From positions 48,255 to 112,254 of the forward strand of contig CAYPPG010000020.1 in assembly GCA_964412555.1 (NCBI GenBank): a stretch of DNA of 64,000 nucleotides, read 5' to 3'. The stretch's first letter is position 1. Every line of letters starts with the position of its first letter. This DNA comes from CAYPPG01 sp964412555 (GTDB lineage Bacteria; Hinthialibacterota; Hinthialibacteria; Hinthialibacterales; Hinthialibacteraceae). Positions 1 through 7,595 of this stretch are shown one piece after another. Below the pieces are notes generated by a model, which saw only the letters and a list, made by a program, of their open reading frames with translations, made no database searches and had not been told where the DNA came from. The position numbers were made by a program, and so were the translations under genes.

Positions 1-321
1 TCGCGAGGAAATGAATTTTTCGAACTCCGCCGGATCCCCGCCATATCCGGTTACTCCGGTGATCACAAAGACGGGAATCGTGGTATATTCGGGATTTTCT
101 TTCAATTCCCGATAGACTTTCACGCCGGATTTTTCCGGGATGGAGATATCCAGGGTGATGAGATCGGGAATTTCTTCTTTGATCTTCTCCATCGCTTCGA
201 CACCGTCTTTGGCGGAATCTGTGGCATAACCATTGTCTTCAAAGAATGTCGTGAGATAGGTGACCAAATCCGGTTCGTCATCCACGACTAGAATGAGTTT
301 CTTCCCCTCGGCTGTTGTCAT
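1..321 (-). CDS. response regulator receiver protein (partial, runs off the left edge)
   Basis: The first 107 residues of a CheY-like receiver are readable from ATG at 321. The acidic pair VVDDEPD and the phospho-acceptor LITLDISIPEKSG are intact, and the region before the missing KP motif reads ITGVTGYGGDPAEFEKFISS. That segment is a receiver subtype I associate with anaerobe and sulfate-reducer Hdr/Dsr loci. It ends without a stop at base 1, so the C-terminus lies outside the window. It is the last gene seen of a co-directional set and starts 14 bases after the next receiver. It probably acts as a phosphorelay partner of the nearby PAS kinase. No output domain is visible. Confidence 0.9.
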   Translation of the reverse strand, partial: MTTAEGKKLILVVDDEPDLVTYLTTFFEDNGYATDSAKDGVEAMEKIKEEIPDLITLDISIPEKSGVKVYRELKENPEYTTIPVFVITGVTGYGGDPAEFEKFISSR

Positions 322-335
322 TGCTGCACCTCTTT

Positions 336-854
336 CTATTTTTGCTCTTTGAGTATTTTGAGTATCTGTTCGATCTTGTCGGGGTCGGCATTTTCGAGAA
401 GCGCTTCGGCTTCTTTTCGTGAGTTCTTTGAGGAAGAATCTTCTTCTACCTCCATCCCCAGCACCCGTTTTAGGCTATTGACATACGTATCCGGCCTTAC
501 CGGTTTTTCCAAATAGGTTTCCGGTCCGCTGATGAGACGATTGGAGAGGATATTGTCGAAGTCTTCCTTTCCCAAGTCGTCCTTGGCATGCGCGGTGACC
601 AAAATGACAGGAATTTTATGCCACTCCTTATGTTTTCGAATCTCGTTCAAGAATTTGAATCCCGATTTCTTAGGCATGACCAAATCGAGTGAGATGGCGT
701 CGGGTGGATTGGTTTTCATTTTTTCCAACGCATCAAGCCCGTCGCTTGCGGTCATGACTTGAAATCCCGCATCTTCCAATACCGTTTGTAAATACAATCT
801 CAAATTTTCTTCGTCATCGACAACCAAAATCGTTTTTTCGGCAGGTGCTACCAT
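336..854 (-). CDS. single-domain response regulator (receiver subtype with pre-KP insertion)
   Basis: This is a 172-residue protein. Residues 6-130 are a receiver with acidic pocket VVDDEEN, phospho-acceptor Asp57 (SLDLVMP), switch Thr87 and Lys117 (LEKPV). Between T87 and K117 it carries about ten more residues than CheY. This pattern recurs in the receivers on either side, so the three are paralogues. The last 45 residues are charged and helical (ALLENADPDKIEQILKIL) and contain no DNA-binding domain. It lies downstream of the PAS histidine kinase on the same strand, so signalling probably passes through protein contact or a phosphorelay. No target can be named. Confidence 0.9.
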   Translation of the reverse strand: MVAPAEKTILVVDDEENLRLYLQTVLEDAGFQVMTASDGLDALEKMKTNPPDAISLDLVMPKKSGFKFLNEIRKHKEWHKIPVILVTAHAKDDLGKEDFDNILSNRLISGPETYLEKPVRPDTYVNSLKRVLGMEVEEDSSSKNSRKEAEALLENADPDKIEQILKILKEQK

Positions 855-944
855 GGTCGTATCTCCCCTGTGTCAGTATTATTGAACTTTTTTATCAATA
901 ACTTCCCAAAAGTTCAAGGAGACCCCCTTTGCGAATCCCCTTGG

Positions 945-2759
945 TTACGATTGTTTTTCTTTGTTCTGACTGAGTCTTGGCAGCCGCTTTCGGGGAAAAA
1001 CCAACCGAAAAACAGAGCCTTCTCCTGCGGTAGAATCGAACTCGACCCGGCCTCCATGCTCTTGTGTGATACGCCGTGTGACGAGAAGCCCGAGGCCGGT
1101 TCCTTTTGCGGTTTCCTTTGTGGAAAAGAAAGTCGTGAAGACTTTCTGTTTGACTTCATAATCCATCCCGCATCCGTCGTCCTTCACTTCGAAAATGAGA
1201 GTGTCATCTTTTTCATATGTTCGTACAACGACAGTGCAATCGGTTTTGTCGCTCATTTCACATGCGTCGACCGCATTGGAGACCAAATTGGTCAAGCAGG
1301 TGTGAATCCCTTCCGCATCCAAATTGGCCTGTGCGATTGGCTCTTGTATTTCGGCGAGAACCGTTACACCGGATTGAGCGGACATATCTTCATACAAAGT
1401 GACTACTTCCCGGGCGATCCAATTCGGATCGATTCGTTCGACGTGTAACGTGCTGCGGCCTTTCGCAAAATTGAGAAAATCCTTGACATACGTCATGATT
1501 CGATCAATATTGCTGCGCAGCATCTCCCAGCCTTTTTGGGTCAGTTCCTTATTGTCTTTTTTCATGCCGGAATTGACGACATAGAGTCCCCCATCGAGAC
1601 CCATCAGGACATTTTTGATGCCATGCGCCAATCCCGCGACCGTCTGACCGACTGCGGCCAGCCGTTCCGCCTCCAACTTTTCCTGTTCCAACTGTTTCAC
1701 TTCGCGTAAATCCTGAAAAAATGCGGCGCTGCCGATGGATTTCTCTCCACTGGTAAGAGCCACGCCGGAAAAACGTACCGGGAAGGGTTCTCCTTCGCTG
1801 TCATAGGCCGTGGTTTCTTTCATAAAACAGTTGGATATTTTCCCCTCGATAATATCGAGAAATTCATGCGGCACGAATTTTTGTAGGATGGTCTGGTCAT
1901 TCCCGTTTTGATCCCGGCATTTGAACATGGCCTTGGCGGAAGGATTGCAGATATTGATCTTTCCCTCCGAATCGACACCGATGATCCCATCCATCGCGCT
2001 GTCGATTAAATGTTCCTGGAAATCGAAGGATTCCTTGAGTTGTTCCTCCAATTCTCGGATTTGGGTCAAATCCAATGCCATTTCGATCACGTGTGACGGT
2101 TCACTTTCACCCCGGCTCAACGGAGTGGTCGTCACATAATAATGGATGGTATCCCCTTTTTTATTTTTCCCGCTTTTGTTGGCGATGTGAACTTGCCGGT
2201 CGGTAAATGTCTTGATGGCCGGGCATTCTTCGCACGGTTCGGTCCGATGCTGATAGATTTCGTAGCATTTTTTTCCGATGGATTCTCCGAAGGTTTTCCG
2301 AAACAATTCGTTGTTGCGGACAATTTTCATTTCGCGGTCAAGAACGGCAATATAACAAGGAACGCGGTCGAAGACGATGTCGTGTTCCCGCTGCAAGAGA
2401 CGGTTGGCGGTTACGTCTCGTGACATTTCCAGCACATGGGTGACCTCGTCGGAATCAAGTTTGATCGGTTCATAGTGAACGACGTAATGCGAGTATCGCC
2501 CATACCGGTCATACCGCTGTTCCTCGCTGACTCTTCGCTCTCCGTCCGAAAAAATTAATTCGGCCATACAGGAAGAGCATGGCTTGTCGCATGATTTATA
2601 CACTTCATAACAGTGTTTCCCGACGCTGTCACCGAAGGCATCGATAAAATTCTGGTTGGCTTCCACAATCTGAAAGCCCCGGTCGAGAACGGCGATATTC
2701 GATGGAACCCGATTGAACAGTTCCGTGGCCAGCCAGTTTTTTAATGCATGATTTTCCAT
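945..2759 (-). CDS. soluble PAS-domain sensor histidine kinase
   Basis: No membrane segment is present, so the kinase should sense a cytoplasmic signal. Numbered from the GTG at 2768, it has three PAS-like modules (about 18-120, 130-240, 250-358), a phospho-acceptor helix with His382 (AGLAHGIKNVLMG), and an HATPase domain with an N-box (LTNLVSNAVDAC), G1 (DDGCGMD) and G2 (GTGLGLLV). The first two PAS modules carry matching Cys clusters, CYEVYKSCDKPCSSC and CYEIYQHRTEPCEEC, which could bind a redox group or metal. I prefer the ATG at 2759, because AGGTGA lies five bases before it; the GTG at 2768 is the alternative. The receiver gene at 2769 ends immediately upstream, so the two are almost certainly cotranscribed. 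Confidence 0.93.
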   Translation of the reverse strand: MENHALKNWLATELFNRVPSNIAVLDRGFQIVEANQNFIDAFGDSVGKHCYEVYKSCDKPCSSCMAELIFSDGERRVSEEQRYDRYGRYSHYVVHYEPIKLDSDEVTHVLEMSRDVTANRLLQREHDIVFDRVPCYIAVLDREMKIVRNNELFRKTFGESIGKKCYEIYQHRTEPCEECPAIKTFTDRQVHIANKSGKNKKGDTIHYYVTTTPLSRGESEPSHVIEMALDLTQIRELEEQLKESFDFQEHLIDSAMDGIIGVDSEGKINICNPSAKAMFKCRDQNGNDQTILQKFVPHEFLDIIEGKISNCFMKETTAYDSEGEPFPVRFSGVALTSGEKSIGSAAFFQDLREVKQLEQEKLEAERLAAVGQTVAGLAHGIKNVLMGLDGGLYVVNSGMKKDNKELTQKGWEMLRSNIDRIMTYVKDFLNFAKGRSTLHVERIDPNWIAREVVTLYEDMSAQSGVTVLAEIQEPIAQANLDAEGIHTCLTNLVSNAVDACEMSDKTDCTVVVRTYEKDDTLIFEVKDDGCGMDYEVKQKVFTTFFSTKETAKGTGLGLLVTRRITQEHGGRVEFDSTAGEGSVFRLVFPRKRLPRLSQNKEKQS

Positions 2760-2768
2760 AAAGATCAC

Positions 2769-3182
2769 CTACCCGATGGCGGAATGGATCATGTCGAGTA
2801 AGTTCGGTATCTCCACCGGTTTCTCGATAAATCCTTCCGGTTCCGGCACATTTTCATCCGGGATCAATTTCCGAAATTTAAAGCCGGTAAAACTTTGCGC
2901 CAAGCTGAATGCACTGATGAAAATCACCGGGATGTCCTTTGTTTCGTGATCCAGTTTCAAGGTACGGTAAAATGCAATCCCGGATTCCCGCGGCATCATG
3001 ATATCCAAGGTTATGAGGTCCGGTTTGCTTTGCCGTATTTGTTGATCGGCTTGTCTTGCATCCGGCGCCGTATCCGTTTCGTAGCCCTCATCTTCGAGAA
3101 GAGTAGAGAGGTAGAGAAGGATATCCACTTCATCGTCCACGATGAGAATCTTTTTTTTGCTGTTTTGGTTGGATTGATTCAA
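2769..3182 (-). CDS. single-domain response regulator
   Basis: This is a 137-residue stand-alone receiver. It has acidic pair VDDEVD, phospho-acceptor LITLDIMMPRESG, switch FISAFS and IEKPV. As in its two paralogues, extra residues (FKFRKLIPDENVPEPEG) precede the KP motif. The start is TTG, with AGGGGG eight bases upstream; no nearby ATG fits. Its stop sits just before the start of the histidine kinase gene, so the pair is translationally close. A palindromic repeat separates it from the upstream Fe-S gene. Confidence 0.9.
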   Translation of the reverse strand: MNQSNQNSKKKILIVDDEVDILLYLSTLLEDEGYETDTAPDARQADQQIRQSKPDLITLDIMMPRESGIAFYRTLKLDHETKDIPVIFISAFSLAQSFTGFKFRKLIPDENVPEPEGFIEKPVEIPNLLDMIHSAIG

Positions 3183-3196
3183 CTCCTATTCCCCCT

Positions 3197-3265
3197 GACG
3201 CCGTCCTGTATCGCCGGCATCCTGCCGGCATTTTTTATCGTGCCGCCGAGACGGCGGCGTTACAT
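3197..3265. repeat. dispersed GC palindromic repeat, family A copy 1
   Basis: Two hairpin units fill the gap between the Fe-S protein gene and the receiver gene. One is CGCCGGCATCCTGCCGGC (3212-3229) and the other is GCCGCCGAGACGGCGGC (3242-3258), followed by GTTACA. The same two-unit arrangement recurs at 24264-24383 and 39283-39341, with partial copies at 27495, 44226 and 63933. Lying inside a likely operon, it could form RNA stem-loops that tune transcript stability. Confidence 0.85.
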
Positions 3266-4882
3266 TTAAAACATCTCCCATTCGAGGAAACCGGGTTGGG
3301 CGTCCGTCATGGCGTTGACCATCAATTCGACAAGCCCTCCATAAAAGATACCACATTTGTTCTTCATATCATAATATTTGATCAAATCGCGAATTTGCCC
3401 TTTGCAATTGGAACACGGGGCGCAGACATATTTGTGAACAGAAGGATCGAGCTGATCCTTGAATGCATTCAAGATTTGATCCATCTTCTTTCGTCCGGAT
3501 ACTTGCAGACGCCAGTCTTCAAAATTGTGTGCCGACATGATCGCGAAACCGGAACCGCCTCCACAGCAGTAATTTTCCACCCCGTGCGGCGTCATTTCCC
3601 GAAATTGTGGACAAATTTTCTGAAGGATTTCCCGCTGCGGCTGCACGATTCCCATCAATCGAACCATGTTACAGGGATCATGCAATGTTACCGGAAAATC
3701 GTTCCGTGACGGATCGAATTTGATTTTGCCGGAATTCACGATATCGCGCAACAGAGTAAATGCGCTCTCTCGCGGAATATTCAAATCGCCGGTCAAAACC
3801 CGGTCCGCGATCACCGTCAATGCTTTATGCGCATGGCCGCACTCACCTAGTATGATTTTTTTTACGCCGAGTTTTTTTGCCGCTTTTGCATGCTTGACCG
3901 CGACTTTTGCCAGCATCATGTCATCATAAAATAAACCATAATTGATATTGTCATACCCCAGCGCTTCTTGCGACTCGGATGACAACGTCCAGCTGACCCC
4001 CGCCGCTTCAAAAATCGTCGCAAAGGCCCCGTGATTTTCCGGCCAGGCCAAGACTTCTCCGGCATTATGAATCAAAAGAACATCCGCCCCTTCTTTGTCC
4101 CAGGGGGTATTGATCGTGATACCGGTGCGCTCGGATGTGTCTTCGTCAATGAACTCGATATTGTCTTTAATGACCAACGGATTCATTCCGGTGGAAGAAC
4201 CGACTTTCAATTGCAGCATAGATCCGTTGTCATGCAGTTCTTTCGCATAGATCGACATTTCTTGACTGAACAGTTTCCGTAAATCGTGGGTGATCAAACC
4301 GTTGTCCAATCCGAGCGGACAGGTTTGCGCACAGCGGCGGCACAAATTACAGCGGTAGGAAAGCTCCGCCAGCCGGGAGATGGTTGTCCAGTTCAACTCG
4401 ATATCCCCGTGTAGCCATTTCGAAAAAAGCGAACCCCCTGGTTTCAGATATTTATAATAAAGACGGCGCAGCACTTCTGCCCGATACGTCGGTTTGTAGA
4501 CTTCGTTATGACCGCTCATCTCATACACATGGCAAGCTTCCGCACACGTCTGGCACTTGGCGCAATGCTCCATCGAGAGTACCATCGGCTGCAGAAACGT
4601 CCAGTTGTTTTCCTTACTGAACAGTTTTTCCAAACCGTTGAGGAATGTTTTTACTAATTTTTCCTCTTCTTCTTTGCTCTCCGGTTTGCGGATGGACAGC
4701 GCGATGGTATCGTCCAATGTCGCTTCGTATTCCGCTTTTGCCTTATCGGTGAGCGGTTTAAATTCCGGCAGATTTTCACTATCACTGTATGGACCAGGTA
4801 GTGAGTATAAATCCTCCGGATCGACATGAGTCAGTTGCTCCATATCTTTGCTTATGTCTTCAACTTTGACGTTTTTCTTCAT
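3266..4882 (-). CDS. DsrK/HdrD-like [4Fe-4S] protein with CCG domain
   Basis: This is probably the catalytic subunit of a membrane-linked heterodisulfide-reductase-like complex acting on a thiol/disulfide couple on the cytoplasmic side. Two [4Fe-4S] motifs are seen: C107-x2-C110-x2-C113-x3-C117 and C178-x2-C181-x2-C184-x3-C188. The C-terminal CCG domain is intact (Cys404, Cys439-Cys440 in NYCCGGGSG, Cys487/490/493). The first CCG domain is degenerate, keeping only GECGHAHKA, as in DsrK-type proteins. It overlaps the cytochrome b gene by four bases, which suggests a DsrMK- or HdrDE-like pair. No dsrAB or dsrC is in the window, so the physiological disulfide is unknown. Confidence 0.88.
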   Translation of the reverse strand: MKKNVKVEDISKDMEQLTHVDPEDLYSLPGPYSDSENLPEFKPLTDKAKAEYEATLDDTIALSIRKPESKEEEEKLVKTFLNGLEKLFSKENNWTFLQPMVLSMEHCAKCQTCAEACHVYEMSGHNEVYKPTYRAEVLRRLYYKYLKPGGSLFSKWLHGDIELNWTTISRLAELSYRCNLCRRCAQTCPLGLDNGLITHDLRKLFSQEMSIYAKELHDNGSMLQLKVGSSTGMNPLVIKDNIEFIDEDTSERTGITINTPWDKEGADVLLIHNAGEVLAWPENHGAFATIFEAAGVSWTLSSESQEALGYDNINYGLFYDDMMLAKVAVKHAKAAKKLGVKKIILGECGHAHKALTVIADRVLTGDLNIPRESAFTLLRDIVNSGKIKFDPSRNDFPVTLHDPCNMVRLMGIVQPQREILQKICPQFREMTPHGVENYCCGGGSGFAIMSAHNFEDWRLQVSGRKKMDQILNAFKDQLDPSVHKYVCAPCSNCKGQIRDLIKYYDMKNKCGIFYGGLVELMVNAMTDAQPGFLEWEMF

Positions 4883-5820
4883 TTCTTATCAATCTCCTCT
4901 GTGGCGATGTCAACCCAGTTCTTTTTTCCATCGGCGTTTACATGCGGAGCAGACCACGAAACCGGGTACTGAACCTGCTCGATGATTTTTTTCTCGATTT
5001 TTCCACCCACGATGTTCGGTTCGTCATCCCATCGGATTTTATGCCAAGTGAACCATTTGACAAAAAAGTGAGACATATGGGTCATGGGGATGTAAGCGAT
5101 CAGCAACACCGCCAATGCGATTTCCAGACCCAGCAAAGCGCTTCCCACCGGCGCGGTCACTTGAAACGTCAATACACTTTCGAGATACGACCGGGTCAAG
5201 GAAAAACTCGGATCGATCAAGAGGAACGTCAACCAGGCAACTGCCAATACCACGAGAAACAGGATTAAATTAAAGATCGTCGAAGGAGACGTGTAATTTT
5301 TGAGATTCTCATCTGTCAAGCGAAAATGAAGTAGTCCTAGAGCACCCACAGTTGCGAGTCCCAAACCGATGACCGCCGTGATTTGCGTCAAATAAAACAC
5401 AATTGAACCAATCACAGAACCACCGCTGGCAACCGGAATCCCAGCCAATCCCAAAATCGCCCCCAGGAAGAGCAGTCCGATCAATCCCGCCAAAATATAT
5501 AGCCCAAAATGAAAGGGGAAGGATCGATACCACAATTTCCGGTTCTGCTCGTACAGCAGCATCAAGAAAGCCATTTCCGGAATCATATAGCGCAGTTCAT
5601 TCCATCTCGATTTTCCGCCTTCCTTGGTCCACCAATCGACTTCTTCGAGACGGGATCCCCCGTATTTTGGTTTGTCTCCCATTTCGTGCGCTACAGGATA
5701 CAGTTCCCAACGCAAATGCATCGGCATACGCGCGATCTTGATGGACCGCACAATCACCGCCAATAAAAAGGCGGCAATCGCCATATAAGTGATTCCGTAG
5801 AGTAAAACCGTGCTGCTCAT
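4879..5820 (-). CDS. NarI/DsrM-like cytochrome b membrane subunit
   Basis: This integral membrane protein likely carries electrons between the quinone pool and the Fe-S subunit encoded next to it. Five or six hydrophobic helices alternate with His-bearing stretches (HFGLYILAGL, LLHFRL, MTHMSHFF) that could bind b haems, as in NarI, DsrM and HdrE. The cytoplasmic tail is charged. I start it at ATG 5820, where GGAGG lies six bases upstream. An upstream in-frame ATG at 5865 would place the N-terminus inside a palindrome and is less likely. Its stop overlaps the start of the Fe-S gene. The Rrf2 gene 85 bases upstream is on the same strand. Confidence 0.87.
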   Translation of the reverse strand: MSSTVLLYGITYMAIAAFLLAVIVRSIKIARMPMHLRWELYPVAHEMGDKPKYGGSRLEEVDWWTKEGGKSRWNELRYMIPEMAFLMLLYEQNRKLWYRSFPFHFGLYILAGLIGLLFLGAILGLAGIPVASGGSVIGSIVFYLTQITAVIGLGLATVGALGLLHFRLTDENLKNYTSPSTIFNLILFLVVLAVAWLTFLLIDPSFSLTRSYLESVLTFQVTAPVGSALLGLEIALAVLLIAYIPMTHMSHFFVKWFTWHKIRWDDEPNIVGGKIEKKIIEQVQYPVSWSAPHVNADGKKNWVDIATEEIDKK

Positions 5821-5845
5821 TCTTGCCTCCTTCATGTAATTGTGG

Positions 5846-5892
5846 TGCGGACCTCTGGTCTGCACGATCCATGTGCAGACCAGAGGTCCGCA
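5846..5892. repeat. perfect 20-bp inverted repeat between Rrf2 and cytochrome b genes
   Basis: Arms 5846-5865 and 5873-5892 are exact reverse complements with a seven-base loop (GATCCAT). Pairing extends four more bases on each side with one mismatch. The transcript would fold into a very stable stem just before the Shine-Dalgarno of the cytochrome gene. It could separate regulator from enzyme expression, or be a mobile palindrome. No T-run follows on the minus strand, so a classical terminator is unlikely. Confidence 0.85.
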
Positions 5893-5905
5893 TCACAAAC
5901 AATAT

Positions 5906-6376
5906 TTATATCCCCTCACCAACGGGACAGTGTATTTTTTCCTTCTCCCCGCCTTCTGTGGTAGCAATCATTTGTTTCTCCGATAAATCATCTAATGAGT
6001 AGTCGTACAACACATCTGTGATTCGTGTATTGATCAGCCCCCACATGCGGCGTGAGGTGCAAGAATCGAGAAAATCGCAATTGAATTTCGGTTCGAGGCA
6101 ATCGATGATCTGAATCGGGCCGATGGAGGCTTCGATGATTTCCCCGATAAGAATGTCTTGCGGACGGCGGGTGAGCATATATCCACCGTATTTTCCCGCT
6201 ACGCTTTTGATCAAATTTGCGTTTTTGAGAGGAACGACCAGCTGTTCGAGGTACCGCATTGACAGTGCCTGCGACTCGGCAATTTCCTTCAAGCCAATCG
6301 GTTTCGCCAGCTCGGCATGATCGGCCAGATAGATCATCAACCGCAGAGAGTATCGGGCACGAGTCGACAATTTCAC
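5906..6376 (-). CDS. Rrf2-family transcriptional regulator, probably Fe-S sensing
   Basis: This is a 156-residue Rrf2/IscR/NsrR-type winged-helix protein. The N-terminal MKLSTRARYSLRLMIYLA and the wing VAGKYGGYMLTR are characteristic. Cys93, Cys100 and Cys106 are spaced as in family members that bind an Fe-S cluster, so it may sense redox state, NO or cluster supply. The start is GTG at 6376, with AAGG about nine bases upstream. It is the first gene of the Hdr-like operon and is likely to control it and itself from the leader at 6377-6500. Confidence 0.92.
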   Translation of the reverse strand: MKLSTRARYSLRLMIYLADHAELAKPIGLKEIAESQALSMRYLEQLVVPLKNANLIKSVAGKYGGYMLTRRPQDILIGEIIEASIGPIQIIDCLEPKFNCDFLDSCTSRRMWGLINTRITDVLYDYSLDDLSEKQMIATTEGGEKEKIHCPVGEGI

Positions 6377-6859
6377 GATTTTTTACCTTCTTTTACATGA
6401 ACGTTCAAACTTAGATGAATATTTCTCTATCTTTTCTATCGACAATAAACGATCTTTAAATCCTACTATTCCGATAGGTTTAGACTCAATTTAAACCAAT
6501 TCTGCACTCTTTGTCAAGAAAAATCAGTGAAAAAGGGCAAAAAAGTTTTCTGTGAAAGGGGGTGATTATAGAATTCTATCTTTAAGTGGAATGAGATAGC
6601 TGGAAGAATTGTTCGAATTATAAAGGAAGTTAGATATTTTTTATTCTAATAGTCATACCTCTATCGAAATAATCACTTTTGCTTTCCTGGATCCTATTCG
6701 TATCGGTCAACTGCCTTCTTGAAAATGGGCATATTTTCTGTTCTAAGTGGAAAATCCCGGTTTAATAAATAAGACTCAGCAAAATTGCTCCGTTCCATCT
6801 CTTTTGGACTACAAAAAAGCGGTTTTGTCGTGGATGTTGCCAGGGACGGAAATGAAGGA
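6377..6859. other. AT-rich intergenic leader of the Rrf2-Hdr operon; no gene seen
   Basis: No convincing coding sequence is present. An inverted repeat, GGTTTA at 6477-6482 and TAAACC at 6492-6497 with nine bases between, lies about 100 bases upstream of the Rrf2 gene and could be an operator. The right part (6540-6859) is A/T-rich with scattered stops in all frames. It probably includes eroded sequence downstream of the truncated aminotransferase. Confidence 0.4.
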
Positions 6860-7123
6860 TTATGGCTTGCGGAATCGTTTGATTATGATTTCATTACCGG
6901 GTTGAATCCCGATGGTTTTCATTGAAATGAACAGCGTGCTGGTTCCCGAACTGGTTGCCACATAATGCTTTGCACCACAGTATTCCGCGAATTCCTTTTC
7001 GAAGGTCAATACTTTCTGCTTGAATTTCGGATCGTTGAGGTCACCGTAACGATTGACGTGTCCTCTTTCGAGCACTTCTTGTTTCTCTTCTTCACCAATC
7101 CAATAGGCTCCTGGTCCTGGCAT
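6860..7123 (-). pseudogene. DegT/DnrJ/EryC1-type aminotransferase, N-terminal fragment
   Basis: The 87 codons match only the start of a DegT-type PLP enzyme: MPGPGAYWIGEEE, the KFEKEFAEYCGAKHY-like region and ATSSGTSTLFISMKTIGIQPG. Full-length members have about 370-400 residues. After PGNEI the frame turns into IIKRFRKP and stops where the family continues with the conserved VPxYTF region. No continuation is found downstream in any frame. It is a 5'-remnant in a patch of damaged genes. An intact, exported DegT relative lies at 47370-48728. Confidence 0.75.
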
Positions 7124-7217
7124 GATTGAAAAACCGCCTTTTTGTGAATATCAACGATAGAATTATCATCATTTGCCGAAAAAAACAAGAAGCGAGAGCG
7201 GTGAAAAGGAAAAACTC

Positions 7218-7595
7218 TCAGCAGAATCGGCACATGGATTTCAATTTTTTGACCAGTAAATCCACATCTGTACTTTCGTGTTTATGAATCCCTTCATGAT
7301 CAAATACGCACCATACTTCATCAAACTCAAGTTCCCTTTCTTTTTTTGCTTCCTTTGTTCGTTCTCTTTTTAGTTTGATAGCGTATTCAACAACACTAAT
7401 CGGTGTATTTCCACACTCTTTTCCAATGATTTCAATTTGGGCAGGATGTACTTTCCATTCTTTTTTCAATCCTTTGAAATAATCCGGTTCCGTCTTCTCT
7501 CCCTCACAAACGATCAAAATAATATCTCCTTCCAATTTACTTTCTCTGGAAGGACGCCGAAAAGAGCGATTTTGTCGAGGATGACGCTTACTCAT
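7218..7595 (-). CDS. RloB-like TOPRIM protein, probably C-terminally truncated
   Basis: The 125 residues begin with the basic RloB N-terminus (SKRHPRQNRSFRRPSRES). The TOPRIM Glu motif VCEGEKTEPDYFKGL follows, then the acidic motif WCVFDHEG, where many relatives have DxD. RloB proteins usually run to about 200 residues and continue with a NPCFELW-like motif. Here the reading stops after KLKSMCRFC with no such motif, so I infer truncation. The start overlaps the end of the RloA-like gene by eight bases. RloA/RloB pairs are related to ATPase-TOPRIM anti-phage systems such as PARIS. With this partner cut short the pair may be inactive. Confidence 0.72.
   Translation of the reverse strand: MSKRHPRQNRSFRRPSRESKLEGDIILIVCEGEKTEPDYFKGLKKEWKVHPAQIEIIGKECGNTPISVVEYAIKLKRERTKEAKKERELEFDEVWCVFDHEGIHKHESTDVDLLVKKLKSMCRFC

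Noticed and set aside
3266..5820. Evidence for dissimilatory sulfate reduction from the DsrMK-like pair
   Set aside because: Such pairs occur in many non-sulfate reducers, and dsrAB, dsrC, aprAB and sat are not in the window.
7006..7233. A 75-codon minus-strand frame between the DegT fragment and RloB
   Set aside because: It overlaps both in another frame, is composed of low-complexity basic stretches and matches nothing.
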